This document shows, piece by piece, positions 1 to 7,080 of a stretch of 64,000 bases of DNA. Within the stretch, counting starts at the first letter, position 1; every line of letters starts with the position of its first letter. Position numbers and translations under genes: made by a program. A model generated the notes under the pieces. That model was given only the letters and a program-made list of their open reading frames with translations. It was not told the DNA's origin and searched no databases. Source of the stretch: Paractinoplanes maris (GTDB lineage Bacteria > Actinomycetota > Actinomycetes > Mycobacteriales > Micromonosporaceae). Location: NCBI RefSeq assembly GCF_023544465.1, contig NZ_JALPVL010000005.1:62001-126000 (forward strand), given 5' to 3'.

Positions 1-1
1 T

Positions 2-319
2 GTGCTCGCCACCGCCGAACTCGCCCGCAGGTTGCCGGCCGGCATGAGCGCGTACAGCGCGAACCCCGGAGTGATCCGGACCGGCTTCAACACCAAGGCG
101 GGCGGCCTCCTGCGACTGGTGTCGGCCGTCAGCGGGCTGCTCGCCGTACCGCCCGAGAAGGCCGCCGCGACACCGGTCGGGCTGGCCACCGCCACCGTCC
201 CACCCGCGCCGAACGGTGGCTTCTTCGTCAAAGGCGCCGCCGCGCCCCGGCCGGACGCGGTGCCACCCTCGATCGTCTACGAGGAAACGGCGCGGGCACT
301 CGGCCTCACTCCGCTGTGA
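2..319 (+). CDS. SDR-family dehydrogenase, C-terminal part (5' end outside window)
   Basis: Only the last 105 or so codons are present. The stretch N-P-G-V-I-R-T-G-F matches the segment after the catalytic Tyr-x-x-x-Lys of classical/atypical short-chain dehydrogenases. The Rossmann glycine motif and active-site Tyr lie upstream of the window. Such proteins are cytosolic NAD(P)-dependent oxidoreductases, and the substrate cannot be told. Its stop codon overlaps the 3' end of the convergent nitroreductase-like gene by 14 bp, so there is no room for a separate terminator. The family call rests on one conserved segment plus overall composition. Confidence 0.7.
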   Translation: MLATAELARRLPAGMSAYSANPGVIRTGFNTKAGGLLRLVSAVSGLLAVPPEKAAATPVGLATATVPPAPNGGFFVKGAAAPRPDAVPPSIVYEETARALGLTPL

Positions 320-725
320 CATCCATGCGGCGCAGCAACAGCCAGGCGTCGGCCGGGAAGAGGCGGCCGGCGACGGCCCAGGCCGAGCGGGAGTAGAACG
401 GCCGGGCCACGGCCGCGCCGACGATCTCCGGGGCGGTCATCCGGTGGTCGGCGCCCTTCCAGCGGATCGTGCAGCCGCCGGCCGCGAGGACGTTGCGCAC
501 CCAGTTGGTGCGGGCACCCCACGGCAGGTTGACGATGAAGCCGCTGGGGGTCGTGGTGACGGCGATCGGCACGGCCAGCTCGCGGCCGGTGACCCGGCCC
601 CGGTGGTGGACCACCGCCCACAGCGGGAAGAAGCGCCGGCCGGCCAGCACCCGGACGACGGGCGCGGTGGCCCGGGCGAAACGCCAGGAGGTGTCCTTCG
701 GGGCGGCGGCTGCGGGGGTCGTCAT
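306..725 (-). CDS. Nitroreductase/deazaflavin (F420)-dependent oxidoreductase, DDN-like
   Basis: 139 residues, the usual length of the single-domain split-barrel family that includes the mycobacterial F420-dependent nitroreductase Ddn. Recognisable elements are the V-H-H-R-G-R-V-T-G-R-E-L beta-hairpin near residues 39-50, a conserved N-L-P-W-G-A-x-T-N-W-V-R-N-V segment around 67-80 and the C-terminal A-W-L-L-L-R-R end. Proteins of this family bind F420 or FMN and reduce diverse electrophiles. The specific substrate is unknown. The ATG at 725 begins M-T-T-P-A-A-A and has only a weak ribosome site. Convergent with the partial SDR gene. Confidence 0.8.
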   Translation of the reverse strand: MTTPAAAAPKDTSWRFARATAPVVRVLAGRRFFPLWAVVHHRGRVTGRELAVPIAVTTTPSGFIVNLPWGARTNWVRNVLAAGGCTIRWKGADHRMTAPEIVGAAVARPFYSRSAWAVAGRLFPADAWLLLRRMDVTAE

Positions 726-797
726 GCCGTTCAGTGTGGGCTCGCGGCCGGCGCTGCCGCGTCCCGGCGATCCGTCAGCCGGCGTGGCGGTTCTCCG

Positions 798-1847
798 TCA
801 TCCGGACGACCCGCGCAGGACGTGGGCCACCGCGGCCGTACGCCCGCGGACGCCGAGCTTGCGATAGACGGCGGCCAGATGCCGCTCGACGGTGTGCACG
901 GCGATGCCCAGCCGGGCCGCCAGCTCGGCGTTGGAGTGCCCGGCGACCAGCAGGTCGAGCACCTCACGCTCGCGCGGGGTCAGGCCACCGGCCGGCCGGC
1001 GGGCCACCCGGCCGTCGGCCACGAAGCCGCTGACCAGCGCGATGTCGCTCGCGCCACCCTCGATGAACAGCGTGGGAGTCGTGCCGGGCAGCTCGACCAG
1101 CCGCGCGCCGGGCAGCCGGGCGGCCAGCCGCCGGGCCACCTCGACCGGGATCTGCTCCGCGCCCTGACGATGCAGGACCAGCGCGGGCGCGCGCACCCGG
1201 TCGAGCTCCGCGGTCACGTCGATCGTGCCCGCGGCCTCGAACCACGCCTGGGCCACCGGCGCCGTCGTCGCCCCGCGGAAGGCGTCGGCGACCCACCGGC
1301 CGGACGGGGCCGCGTCCCAGCCGAGCCAGGCGGTGGCGGCCGCGTCGGCGAACAGCCCCCAGTCCTGGCCGACCAGCGAGAGCAGGGCCTGGGTCTGCGC
1401 CGGGCTCATCGCGTCCCGCAGCCGCGGGGCGCCGCCGAACAGGACGAGCCGCTCGACCCGGCCGGGCTCGCGAGCCGCGAACGCGATCGCCGTCGGGACC
1501 GAGTGGTAGTAGCCGAGCAGCGACGCCCGGCGGATGCCGGCGTGGTCGAGCACCGCCCGCAGGTCTCTCAGGTGCGCCTCGACGCCCAGGTCGCCGAGGT
1601 CGACCCGCCGGTCCGAGCTGCCCGTGCCCCGGCCGTCGTAGAGCACGACGGTCAGATCGCGGGCCAGACCCTCGTACGCGGCCCGCAGAGCCGGGATGCG
1701 CCACTGCGCCACGATGTTGCTCAGCGAGGGCAGCCAGACGAGCACCGGGCCCCGCCCGAAGACCTGATAGCCGAGCGTCACGCCGTCGTCGGCCCGGGCG
1801 AAACGCACGTCGGGAAGCTGCTCCACCCGGCCAGTATGCCGGAGCAT
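798..1847 (-). CDS. Alpha/beta-hydrolase-fold sensor fused to LuxR-type HTH regulator; hydrolase triad absent
   Basis: 349 residues from the ATG at 1847, chosen because AAGGA lies 4 nt upstream. An in-frame ATG at 1883 and the longer frame to 1922 are less likely. Residues 15-275 have the alpha/beta-hydrolase fold and residues about 285-345 are a LuxR/GerE helix-turn-helix with L-T-P-R-E-R-E-V-L-D-L-L-V-A-G. This fusion is a known actinobacterial type in which the hydrolase domain probably senses a ligand. Here the nucleophile elbow reads G-Y-Y-H-S (residues 112-116) where G-x-S-x-G is expected, the acid position reads G-A-E (Ala230) and the usual D-H near the C-terminal His reads T-P. All three catalytic residues appear lost, so it is probably a pure sensor. 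Divergent from the secreted metallopeptidase, 100 bp apart, which could be a target. Confidence 0.85.
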   Translation of the reverse strand: MLRHTGRVEQLPDVRFARADDGVTLGYQVFGRGPVLVWLPSLSNIVAQWRIPALRAAYEGLARDLTVVLYDGRGTGSSDRRVDLGDLGVEAHLRDLRAVLDHAGIRRASLLGYYHSVPTAIAFAAREPGRVERLVLFGGAPRLRDAMSPAQTQALLSLVGQDWGLFADAAATAWLGWDAAPSGRWVADAFRGATTAPVAQAWFEAAGTIDVTAELDRVRAPALVLHRQGAEQIPVEVARRLAARLPGARLVELPGTTPTLFIEGGASDIALVSGFVADGRVARRPAGGLTPREREVLDLLVAGHSNAELAARLGIAVHTVERHLAAVYRKLGVRGRTAAVAHVLRGSSG

Positions 1848-1947
1848 CACATCCTTATAGATGTATTTAGATGTTTGGCCCATGTTGTGCAGGTCGGGGG
1901 TGCGATCGGATGGCTGTGGCAACCACTAATCCACTCCAGGAGGTACC

Positions 1948-4872
1948 GTGCGCACCCCACCCCGTGCGTTGGCGGGAACCGCTGCCGGTTTTCTCGCCGC
2001 CGCGATCGTGCTGACTGCCTCATCGGGCGGCAACGCGGCCCCGGCGGCTCCGGCGAAAGCTCCGTCCGAGAAGGTGCAGGGCGACGAGCACCACGATGAT
2101 GTGATCGACAATCGGGCGGGGCGCGTCGCCCCGACCAGCGGCCAGCGTGCGGCCGCGGTGGGCACCTCGGCCCGCTGGAACGCTCTGGGCACGCCTTCCA
2201 CGTTGACCGCGACCGGTGCCGCCCTCGAGACCGGGCTGCCGAGCGACCCGGTCGCGGCCGCCCGGGCGTACGTCGACAAGAACCTGGACGTGCTGGGGCT
2301 CACCGCCCGGGGCGCGCAGGCCCTGGAGCTCCTGACCACCTCGCCGATCGGGGAGGGCGCGGCGGTCGTGTTCCGGCAGAAGTTCGGTGACCTGGTCGCC
2401 GGGCGCGACGGCCTGCTCTCCGTCGGCGTCCGGGACGGCAAGGTGTGGTTCGTGAGCTCGTCGCTGGCACGCGACGCCGTGGCACCCGAGCCGGCCACGC
2501 TGAGCGCCGCCGACGCCGCGGGCATCGCCGCGCGTGAGGCCGGCGTGACCGGCCCGACCGTCCTGGCCAACAAGCTGGTCGCCGTGCCGACGCCGAGCGA
2601 GGGTGCTCGGGCGGCCTGGCAGGTCACCTTCGGCGCCGACCTGACCGGGGCCGACCCGGTCGCCTACACCTCGTACGTCGACGCCCGCGACGGCGGCATC
2701 CTGGTCCGCGAGAGCATCGTCGACCACGACAGCGACAACCCGTCGTGGGATGTCTTTCCCAACTCGCCGCCCACCGACTACTCCTCGCGGGACACCCGCA
2801 AGACGTGGTGCTGGGCGCCGCAGCGCGGCTGTGACGAGCTCGTCGCCTCCAGCGCGTCCCCGCTGGCCTGGGACGTCGACCCGGCCACGAACGAGCCGAC
2901 CTTCACGACCCGCGGCAACAACGCCATCGCGGTCGAGAACTGGAACTCGAACGACCCGTTCACGGTCGGCACCGAGACGGCCACGCCGAAGCCGGACCGC
3001 GACTACAACTACCCGTGGACCAACCAGTGGCAGCGGGAGCGTTGCTCGCCCGACGTCTTCACCACGCCGCAGGAGAACGACATCGACGCGGCCCGGGCCA
3101 ACCTGTTCGGCATGCACAACCGCATGCACGACTGGTCGTACCACCTGGGCTTCACCGAGGCCACCTGGAACATGCAGGACGACAACCTGCGGCCCGGCGG
3201 TCTGGGCGACGACTACGAGCAGGGCAACGCGCAGGCCGGCGGCATCAGCGGTGGCCCGCCGAACTTCGAGGCCCGCAACAACGCCAACCAGATCACCCCG
3301 CCCGACGGCGAGGCGCCGATCACGAACATGTACCTGTGGCAGCCGATCGCGGCCGCCTTCTACGGCGCGTGCGTCGACGGCGACTACGACATGTCGGTGA
3401 TCGGGCACGAGTACACCCACGCCATCACCGGCCGCATGATCGCCGGGCCGGACGCGGGCGTCAGCACGCCGCAGGGCATGAGCGAGAGCTGGTCCGACCA
3501 GCTGGCCGTGGAATACCTGGCCGAGCACGGCTACGCGCCGAAGGGCGAGCGCGGGTTCACCGTCGGCCAGTACGTCACGACCGACCCGGTGGCCGGCATC
3601 CGCAACTACAACATGAGTGACAGCCCGCTCAACTACTCGAGCATCGACTACGACCTAGTCGGGCTGCAGGTGCACGCCTCCGGTGAGGTGTGGAGCGCGA
3701 CGAACTACGACATCCGGCAGGCGTTCATCCGCAAGTACGGCGCGGGCACGCCGGCGCTGAACAAGTCGTGTGCCAACGGCAGGACGCCGGTGACCAAGTG
3801 CCCGGGCAACCGGCGCTGGGTCCAGCTCGTGTTCGACTCGTTCCTGCTGATGGCCAACAGCGCCAACAGCATGGTCGACGCGCGCGACGCCATGCTCGGG
3901 GCCGACCTGGTGCGCTTCAACGGGGCCAACCAGGGCCTGATGTGGAACGCGTTCGCCAAGCGCGGTCTCGGTGAGGGTGCGGTCAGCAACGGCGCCGCCG
4001 ACGCCAACCCGACCCCCAGCTTCTCCTCGCCGAACGCGACCGAGGGGACCTACAAGTTCCGCCCGGTCGACGAGTTGGGCAAGCCGGTCGCCGGGGCCCA
4101 GCTGTTCGTCGGCGACTACCAGGCCCGTGCGGTGCCGGTGGCCGACACCGACCCGGCCACGCCCCTGACCGACGAGGTCAAGCTGGTGCCGGGCGCGTAC
4201 AAATTCATCGCCCAGGCGCCCGGTCACGGTCACGCCCGGGTCGGCACCAGGCCGGTGCTGCCCGGCCTGACCCTGCCGCTGATCGTCAAGCTGCCGACCA
4301 ACCTGGCCTCCACGGCGGCCGGTGCGGTGGCCACCGGCGACGGCATCAACCTGGCCCGGATCACCGACGACGACGAGGCCACCAACTGGGCCTCGCTGGG
4401 CAGCCCGGTGGCCGGTAAGCAGGTCACCGTCGACCTGGCCGGTGGGGCCCAGACCGTACGCCGGGTGCAGGTCAGCGCCCAGCTGCGGCCGGCCGTGGTC
4501 GGCGACCCGGACGCCGGCACCCAGAACAGGTACACGGCGCTGCGGCAGTTCAAGGTGCTCGCCTGCACCGCGACGGCCACGGTGACCTGCGCGAACGCGA
4601 CCGAGTTCACCACCGTCCACACGAGCAAGCCGGACGCCTTCCCGTCGACCGCCCCGCGGCCGCGCGTGAAGGATCTGGTCGTGAAGTCGTTCGACATCCG
4701 CGACACGACGGCCACGCACCTGCGCCTCGAGGTCGTGACCAACCAGTGCACCGGTGGTCCCGACTTCGCCGGTGAGCAGGACGCCGACCCGCGGGCGAGC
4801 ACGGACTGCGCCACGGCCAGTCCGCAGGCGCTCAACGTCCGGGTGGCGGAGTTCCAGGCGTACGCGAAGTAG
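1948..4872 (+). CDS. Secreted M36 (fungalysin-type) zinc metallopeptidase
   Basis: 974 residues starting at GTG 1948, six nt after a perfect AGGAGG. Residues 1-32 form a signal peptide ending near N-A-A-P-A-A. An N-terminal FTP/PepSY-type inhibitory propeptide covers about 60-260. The catalytic domain carries H-E-Y-T-H at 487-491, with the third zinc ligand probably Glu513 in G-M-S-E-S-W-S-D. After about residue 690 comes a carboxypeptidase-regulatory-like beta domain, then a discoidin-like jelly roll with N-L-A-R-I-T-D-D-D-E-A-T-N-W. It is an extracellular endopeptidase made as a zymogen. A strong hairpin terminator follows immediately. The divergent hydrolase-fold LuxR gene may regulate it, which is inference from position only. 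Confidence 0.93.
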   Translation: MRTPPRALAGTAAGFLAAAIVLTASSGGNAAPAAPAKAPSEKVQGDEHHDDVIDNRAGRVAPTSGQRAAAVGTSARWNALGTPSTLTATGAALETGLPSDPVAAARAYVDKNLDVLGLTARGAQALELLTTSPIGEGAAVVFRQKFGDLVAGRDGLLSVGVRDGKVWFVSSSLARDAVAPEPATLSAADAAGIAAREAGVTGPTVLANKLVAVPTPSEGARAAWQVTFGADLTGADPVAYTSYVDARDGGILVRESIVDHDSDNPSWDVFPNSPPTDYSSRDTRKTWCWAPQRGCDELVASSASPLAWDVDPATNEPTFTTRGNNAIAVENWNSNDPFTVGTETATPKPDRDYNYPWTNQWQRERCSPDVFTTPQENDIDAARANLFGMHNRMHDWSYHLGFTEATWNMQDDNLRPGGLGDDYEQGNAQAGGISGGPPNFEARNNANQITPPDGEAPITNMYLWQPIAAAFYGACVDGDYDMSVIGHEYTHAITGRMIAGPDAGVSTPQGMSESWSDQLAVEYLAEHGYAPKGERGFTVGQYVTTDPVAGIRNYNMSDSPLNYSSIDYDLVGLQVHASGEVWSATNYDIRQAFIRKYGAGTPALNKSCANGRTPVTKCPGNRRWVQLVFDSFLLMANSANSMVDARDAMLGADLVRFNGANQGLMWNAFAKRGLGEGAVSNGAADANPTPSFSSPNATEGTYKFRPVDELGKPVAGAQLFVGDYQARAVPVADTDPATPLTDEVKLVPGAYKFIAQAPGHGHARVGTRPVLPGLTLPLIVKLPTNLASTAAGAVATGDGINLARITDDDEATNWASLGSPVAGKQVTVDLAGGAQTVRRVQVSAQLRPAVVGDPDAGTQNRYTALRQFKVLACTATATVTCANATEFTTVHTSKPDAFPSTAPRPRVKDLVVKSFDIRDTTATHLRLEVVTNQCTGGPDFAGEQDADPRASTDCATASPQALNVRVAEFQAYAK

Positions 4873-4879
4873 TTGATCC

Positions 4880-4917
4880 CTGGCGGCGGCCCGCACTCAC
4901 TTGCGGGTCGCCGCCAG
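4880..4917 (+). terminator. Terminator of the M36 peptidase gene
   Basis: A 16-bp stem with a single G-U pair (arms 4880-4895 and 4902-4917, 6-nt loop) starts 7 nt after the stop codon. There is no T-tract, which is common for actinomycete terminators. Confidence 0.8.
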
Positions 4918-5041
4918 AGCCCAGGCCATTTTTCTCCTTCTCCACTCCCCGGGATATCAACCCCCGCCCGCCGGGTCGGTGGCATGCTGCGTTTACGGTG
5001 TTCAACGACGCCCGCGGAGCTCGACACCGGAGACTGGGACC

Positions 5042-5743
5042 TTGACGACCGAGGACGGCGATCAGCAGATCGCGCGCTGGGCCGGTTCAGGCCATCCCCT
5101 GCCGGCGACGATGGGTGAGATCGACCCGTTCCGGGGGATGAATGACGAGCTGACCCATTTCATGCTGGTCTACAAGTTCGGGCTGGCCGAGATCGGCACC
5201 AAGATCAACATCTTGGCCGAGGAGCTGGCTCATCGGGGCCGGGGCAACCCGATCGAGCATGTGCTCCCCCGGCTCAAGACCCCGGCCAGCATCAGCGCCA
5301 AGGCCCGGCGGATCGGCTGCCCGCTCACCATCGACGACCTGCGGGCCCGCATCCGCGACATCGCCGGCATCCGGATCGTGTGCAGCTTCGTCTCCGACGT
5401 CTACACGGTGGCCGAGATGCTCACCCGCCAGCCCGACATCACCCTGCTGCAGACCAAGGACTACGTCGCCCAACCCAAGGTCAACGGGTACCGCAGCCTG
5501 CATCTGATCGTCGAGATCCCGGTCTTTCTCTCCGAGCGCGTGGTGCAGGTGCCGGTGGAGGTCCAACTGCGGACCGCCGCCATGGACTTCTGGGCCAGCC
5601 TCGAACACAAGATCCACTACAAGTACGACCCCCAGGTGCCCGGCGCCCTCCGAGAGGAGCTGGCGGCGGCCGCCGAGGACGCCGCCCGCCTCGACCGCCG
5701 CATGGAGCTCCTGCACCGCGAAGTCCACGGCCCCCGCCGCTGA
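5042..5743 (+). CDS. Small alarmone synthetase (RelQ/YjbM-like GTP pyrophosphokinase)
   Basis: About 233 residues from the TTG at 5042 (GGAG about 10 nt upstream). A longer frame to 4901 would run back through the preceding terminator, and ATG 5111 is an alternative. It has a single RelA/SpoT synthetase domain without hydrolase, TGS or ACT domains. Family signatures include G-I-R-I-V-C-S-F, the G-loop area V-N-G-Y-R-S-L-H-L-I-V, and V-E-V-Q-L-R-T-A-A-M-D-F-W-A-S-L-E-H-K followed by Y-K-Y. The enzyme transfers pyrophosphate from ATP to GDP/GTP giving (p)ppGpp. Small alarmone synthetases are usually controlled by transcription or nucleotide allostery. It lies alone between two convergent or unrelated genes. 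Confidence 0.88.
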   Translation: MTTEDGDQQIARWAGSGHPLPATMGEIDPFRGMNDELTHFMLVYKFGLAEIGTKINILAEELAHRGRGNPIEHVLPRLKTPASISAKARRIGCPLTIDDLRARIRDIAGIRIVCSFVSDVYTVAEMLTRQPDITLLQTKDYVAQPKVNGYRSLHLIVEIPVFLSERVVQVPVEVQLRTAAMDFWASLEHKIHYKYDPQVPGALREELAAAAEDAARLDRRMELLHREVHGPRR

Positions 5744-5750
5744 GCCCCGG

Positions 5751-6131
5751 CTACGGCCGGCCGCGGTAGGTCGCGGGCAGGGCGGCAACTCGCTCCGCCC
5801 AGCGGTCGACGTAAGACTTCACGCCGCCGGCAGTGCGGGGAAGACGGAGCCAGTCCCGCGCGGCGTCGCCGATCTCCCGTCGGGCGATCATCTCGGCGTC
5901 CTCGCCGTAGTCGACCGGGTAGTGGTCCGCGATGTCCGACAGATCCGCCATGATGGGATACAGCGCTTCGGCCGGCCCCGCGCTGTCGGCCATGAGCGCC
6001 AACTCGGTCAGAGCGGCCTTCAACTCTTCGATCACCCCCACCGGGTCCTCGGCCCTGTCCAGGACCCGATACATGAAGGAGTCGACCCGCTGGATCAGCG
6101 CGGGGGTGGCAGGCTGTTCGGCTTCGGGCAT
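5751..6131 (-). CDS. Hypothetical small helical protein
   Basis: About 126 residues from the ATG at 6131 (M-P-E-A-E-Q-P). A longer frame goes to 6206 but its first 25 residues look non-coding. Mostly alpha-helical with acidic and alanine-rich segments, no signal peptide, no membrane segment and no recognised motif. It ends 8 bp from the convergent alarmone synthetase. The strong third-position GC of the frame supports it being real. No function is suggested. Confidence 0.55.
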   Translation of the reverse strand: MPEAEQPATPALIQRVDSFMYRVLDRAEDPVGVIEELKAALTELALMADSAGPAEALYPIMADLSDIADHYPVDYGEDAEMIARREIGDAARDWLRLPRTAGGVKSYVDRWAERVAALPATYRGRP

Positions 6132-6245
6132 CCACCCATGATCGCTTGACGTGCCGCCCTCCGGTCTCGTGACGCGGCACCATGACTGCGGATGCGGCGT
6201 TTTCATGCGTCGCTCCAGCCGGCCACACCGCCAGGTTGCGCCGTC

Positions 6246-7052
6246 CTACGGTTTGCGGGCCACCACGGCGTAGATGCCGAGGTCGTCGCTGACCGGGCGG
6301 TCGGCCGGGTCGTCCTCGGCCCGCCAGTCGCTGACCAGCACCAGGCCCGGCTCGGCGATCTCGAGGCCGTCGAGCCAGCCGAGGATCTGGGCCCGGTCGC
6401 GGGCACGCACGTCGGTCCCGCCCGCGGCGAACATCTTGCGGTACGCCGCGAGGCCCTCGGGCGAGCTGTAGTCCATCGTGCCGTGGGTGATCGCCACGTA
6501 GCTGCCGGACGGCAACGCGCCGACGAGGGTGCGGACGGCGTCGGCGGCCTGCGCGTCGTCGTGCACGAAGTGCAGCGTCGCGATCATCAGCAGCCCGACC
6601 GGCTCACCGAGGTCGAGAGTGTCGCGCAACGCCGGGTGGCTCAGGATGGCGGCGGGCTCGCGCAGGTCGGCCTCGAGATAGGCCGTACGCCCTCGCGGGT
6701 CGCCGGTGAGCAGCGCGCGAGCGTGCACCATGACGATCGGGTCGTTGTCGACGTAGACGACCCGCGACTCGGGCGCGACGCGCTGGGCGACCTCATGGGT
6801 GTTGTCCGGCGCGGGCAGCCCGGTGCCGACGTCGAGGAACTGCCGCACGCCCTCGCCGGCCAGGAAATCCACGACGCGGCCGAGGAACCGGCGGTTGGCC
6901 CAGGCCAGCTCGACCACGATCGGGAACGCCTCGGCGATGGCATCCCCCGAGGCCCGGTCGGCCGCGAAGTGATCCTTGCCGCCCAGCCAGTAGTTGTAGC
7001 GCCGAGCCGGATGCGGCACCGACGTATCGATGGTGTCCCCTGCCTTACCCAC
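6246..7052 (-). CDS. DUF574 (PF04672) SAM-dependent methyltransferase
   Basis: About 268 residues from GTG 7052. The preferred start is the one just before I-D-T-S-V-P-H-P-A-R-R-Y-N-Y-W-L-G-G-K-D-H-F-type residues, the hallmark N-terminus of this actinobacterial family. The longer frame to 7112 overlaps the upstream gene. Motif I is L-D-V-G-T-G-L-P and a second SAM-binding motif is V-V-Y-V-D-N-D-P. Members are very numerous in Streptomyces and relatives and are soluble class I-like methyltransferases of mostly unknown substrate. It follows the large NTPase gene on the same strand with about 30 nt between them, so the two may be co-transcribed. Confidence 0.88.
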   Translation of the reverse strand: MGKAGDTIDTSVPHPARRYNYWLGGKDHFAADRASGDAIAEAFPIVVELAWANRRFLGRVVDFLAGEGVRQFLDVGTGLPAPDNTHEVAQRVAPESRVVYVDNDPIVMVHARALLTGDPRGRTAYLEADLREPAAILSHPALRDTLDLGEPVGLLMIATLHFVHDDAQAADAVRTLVGALPSGSYVAITHGTMDYSSPEGLAAYRKMFAAGGTDVRARDRAQILGWLDGLEIAEPGLVLVSDWRAEDDPADRPVSDDLGIYAVVARKP

Positions 7053-7080
7053 GGCACGATGATAGAGGACAAGGCTCGAT

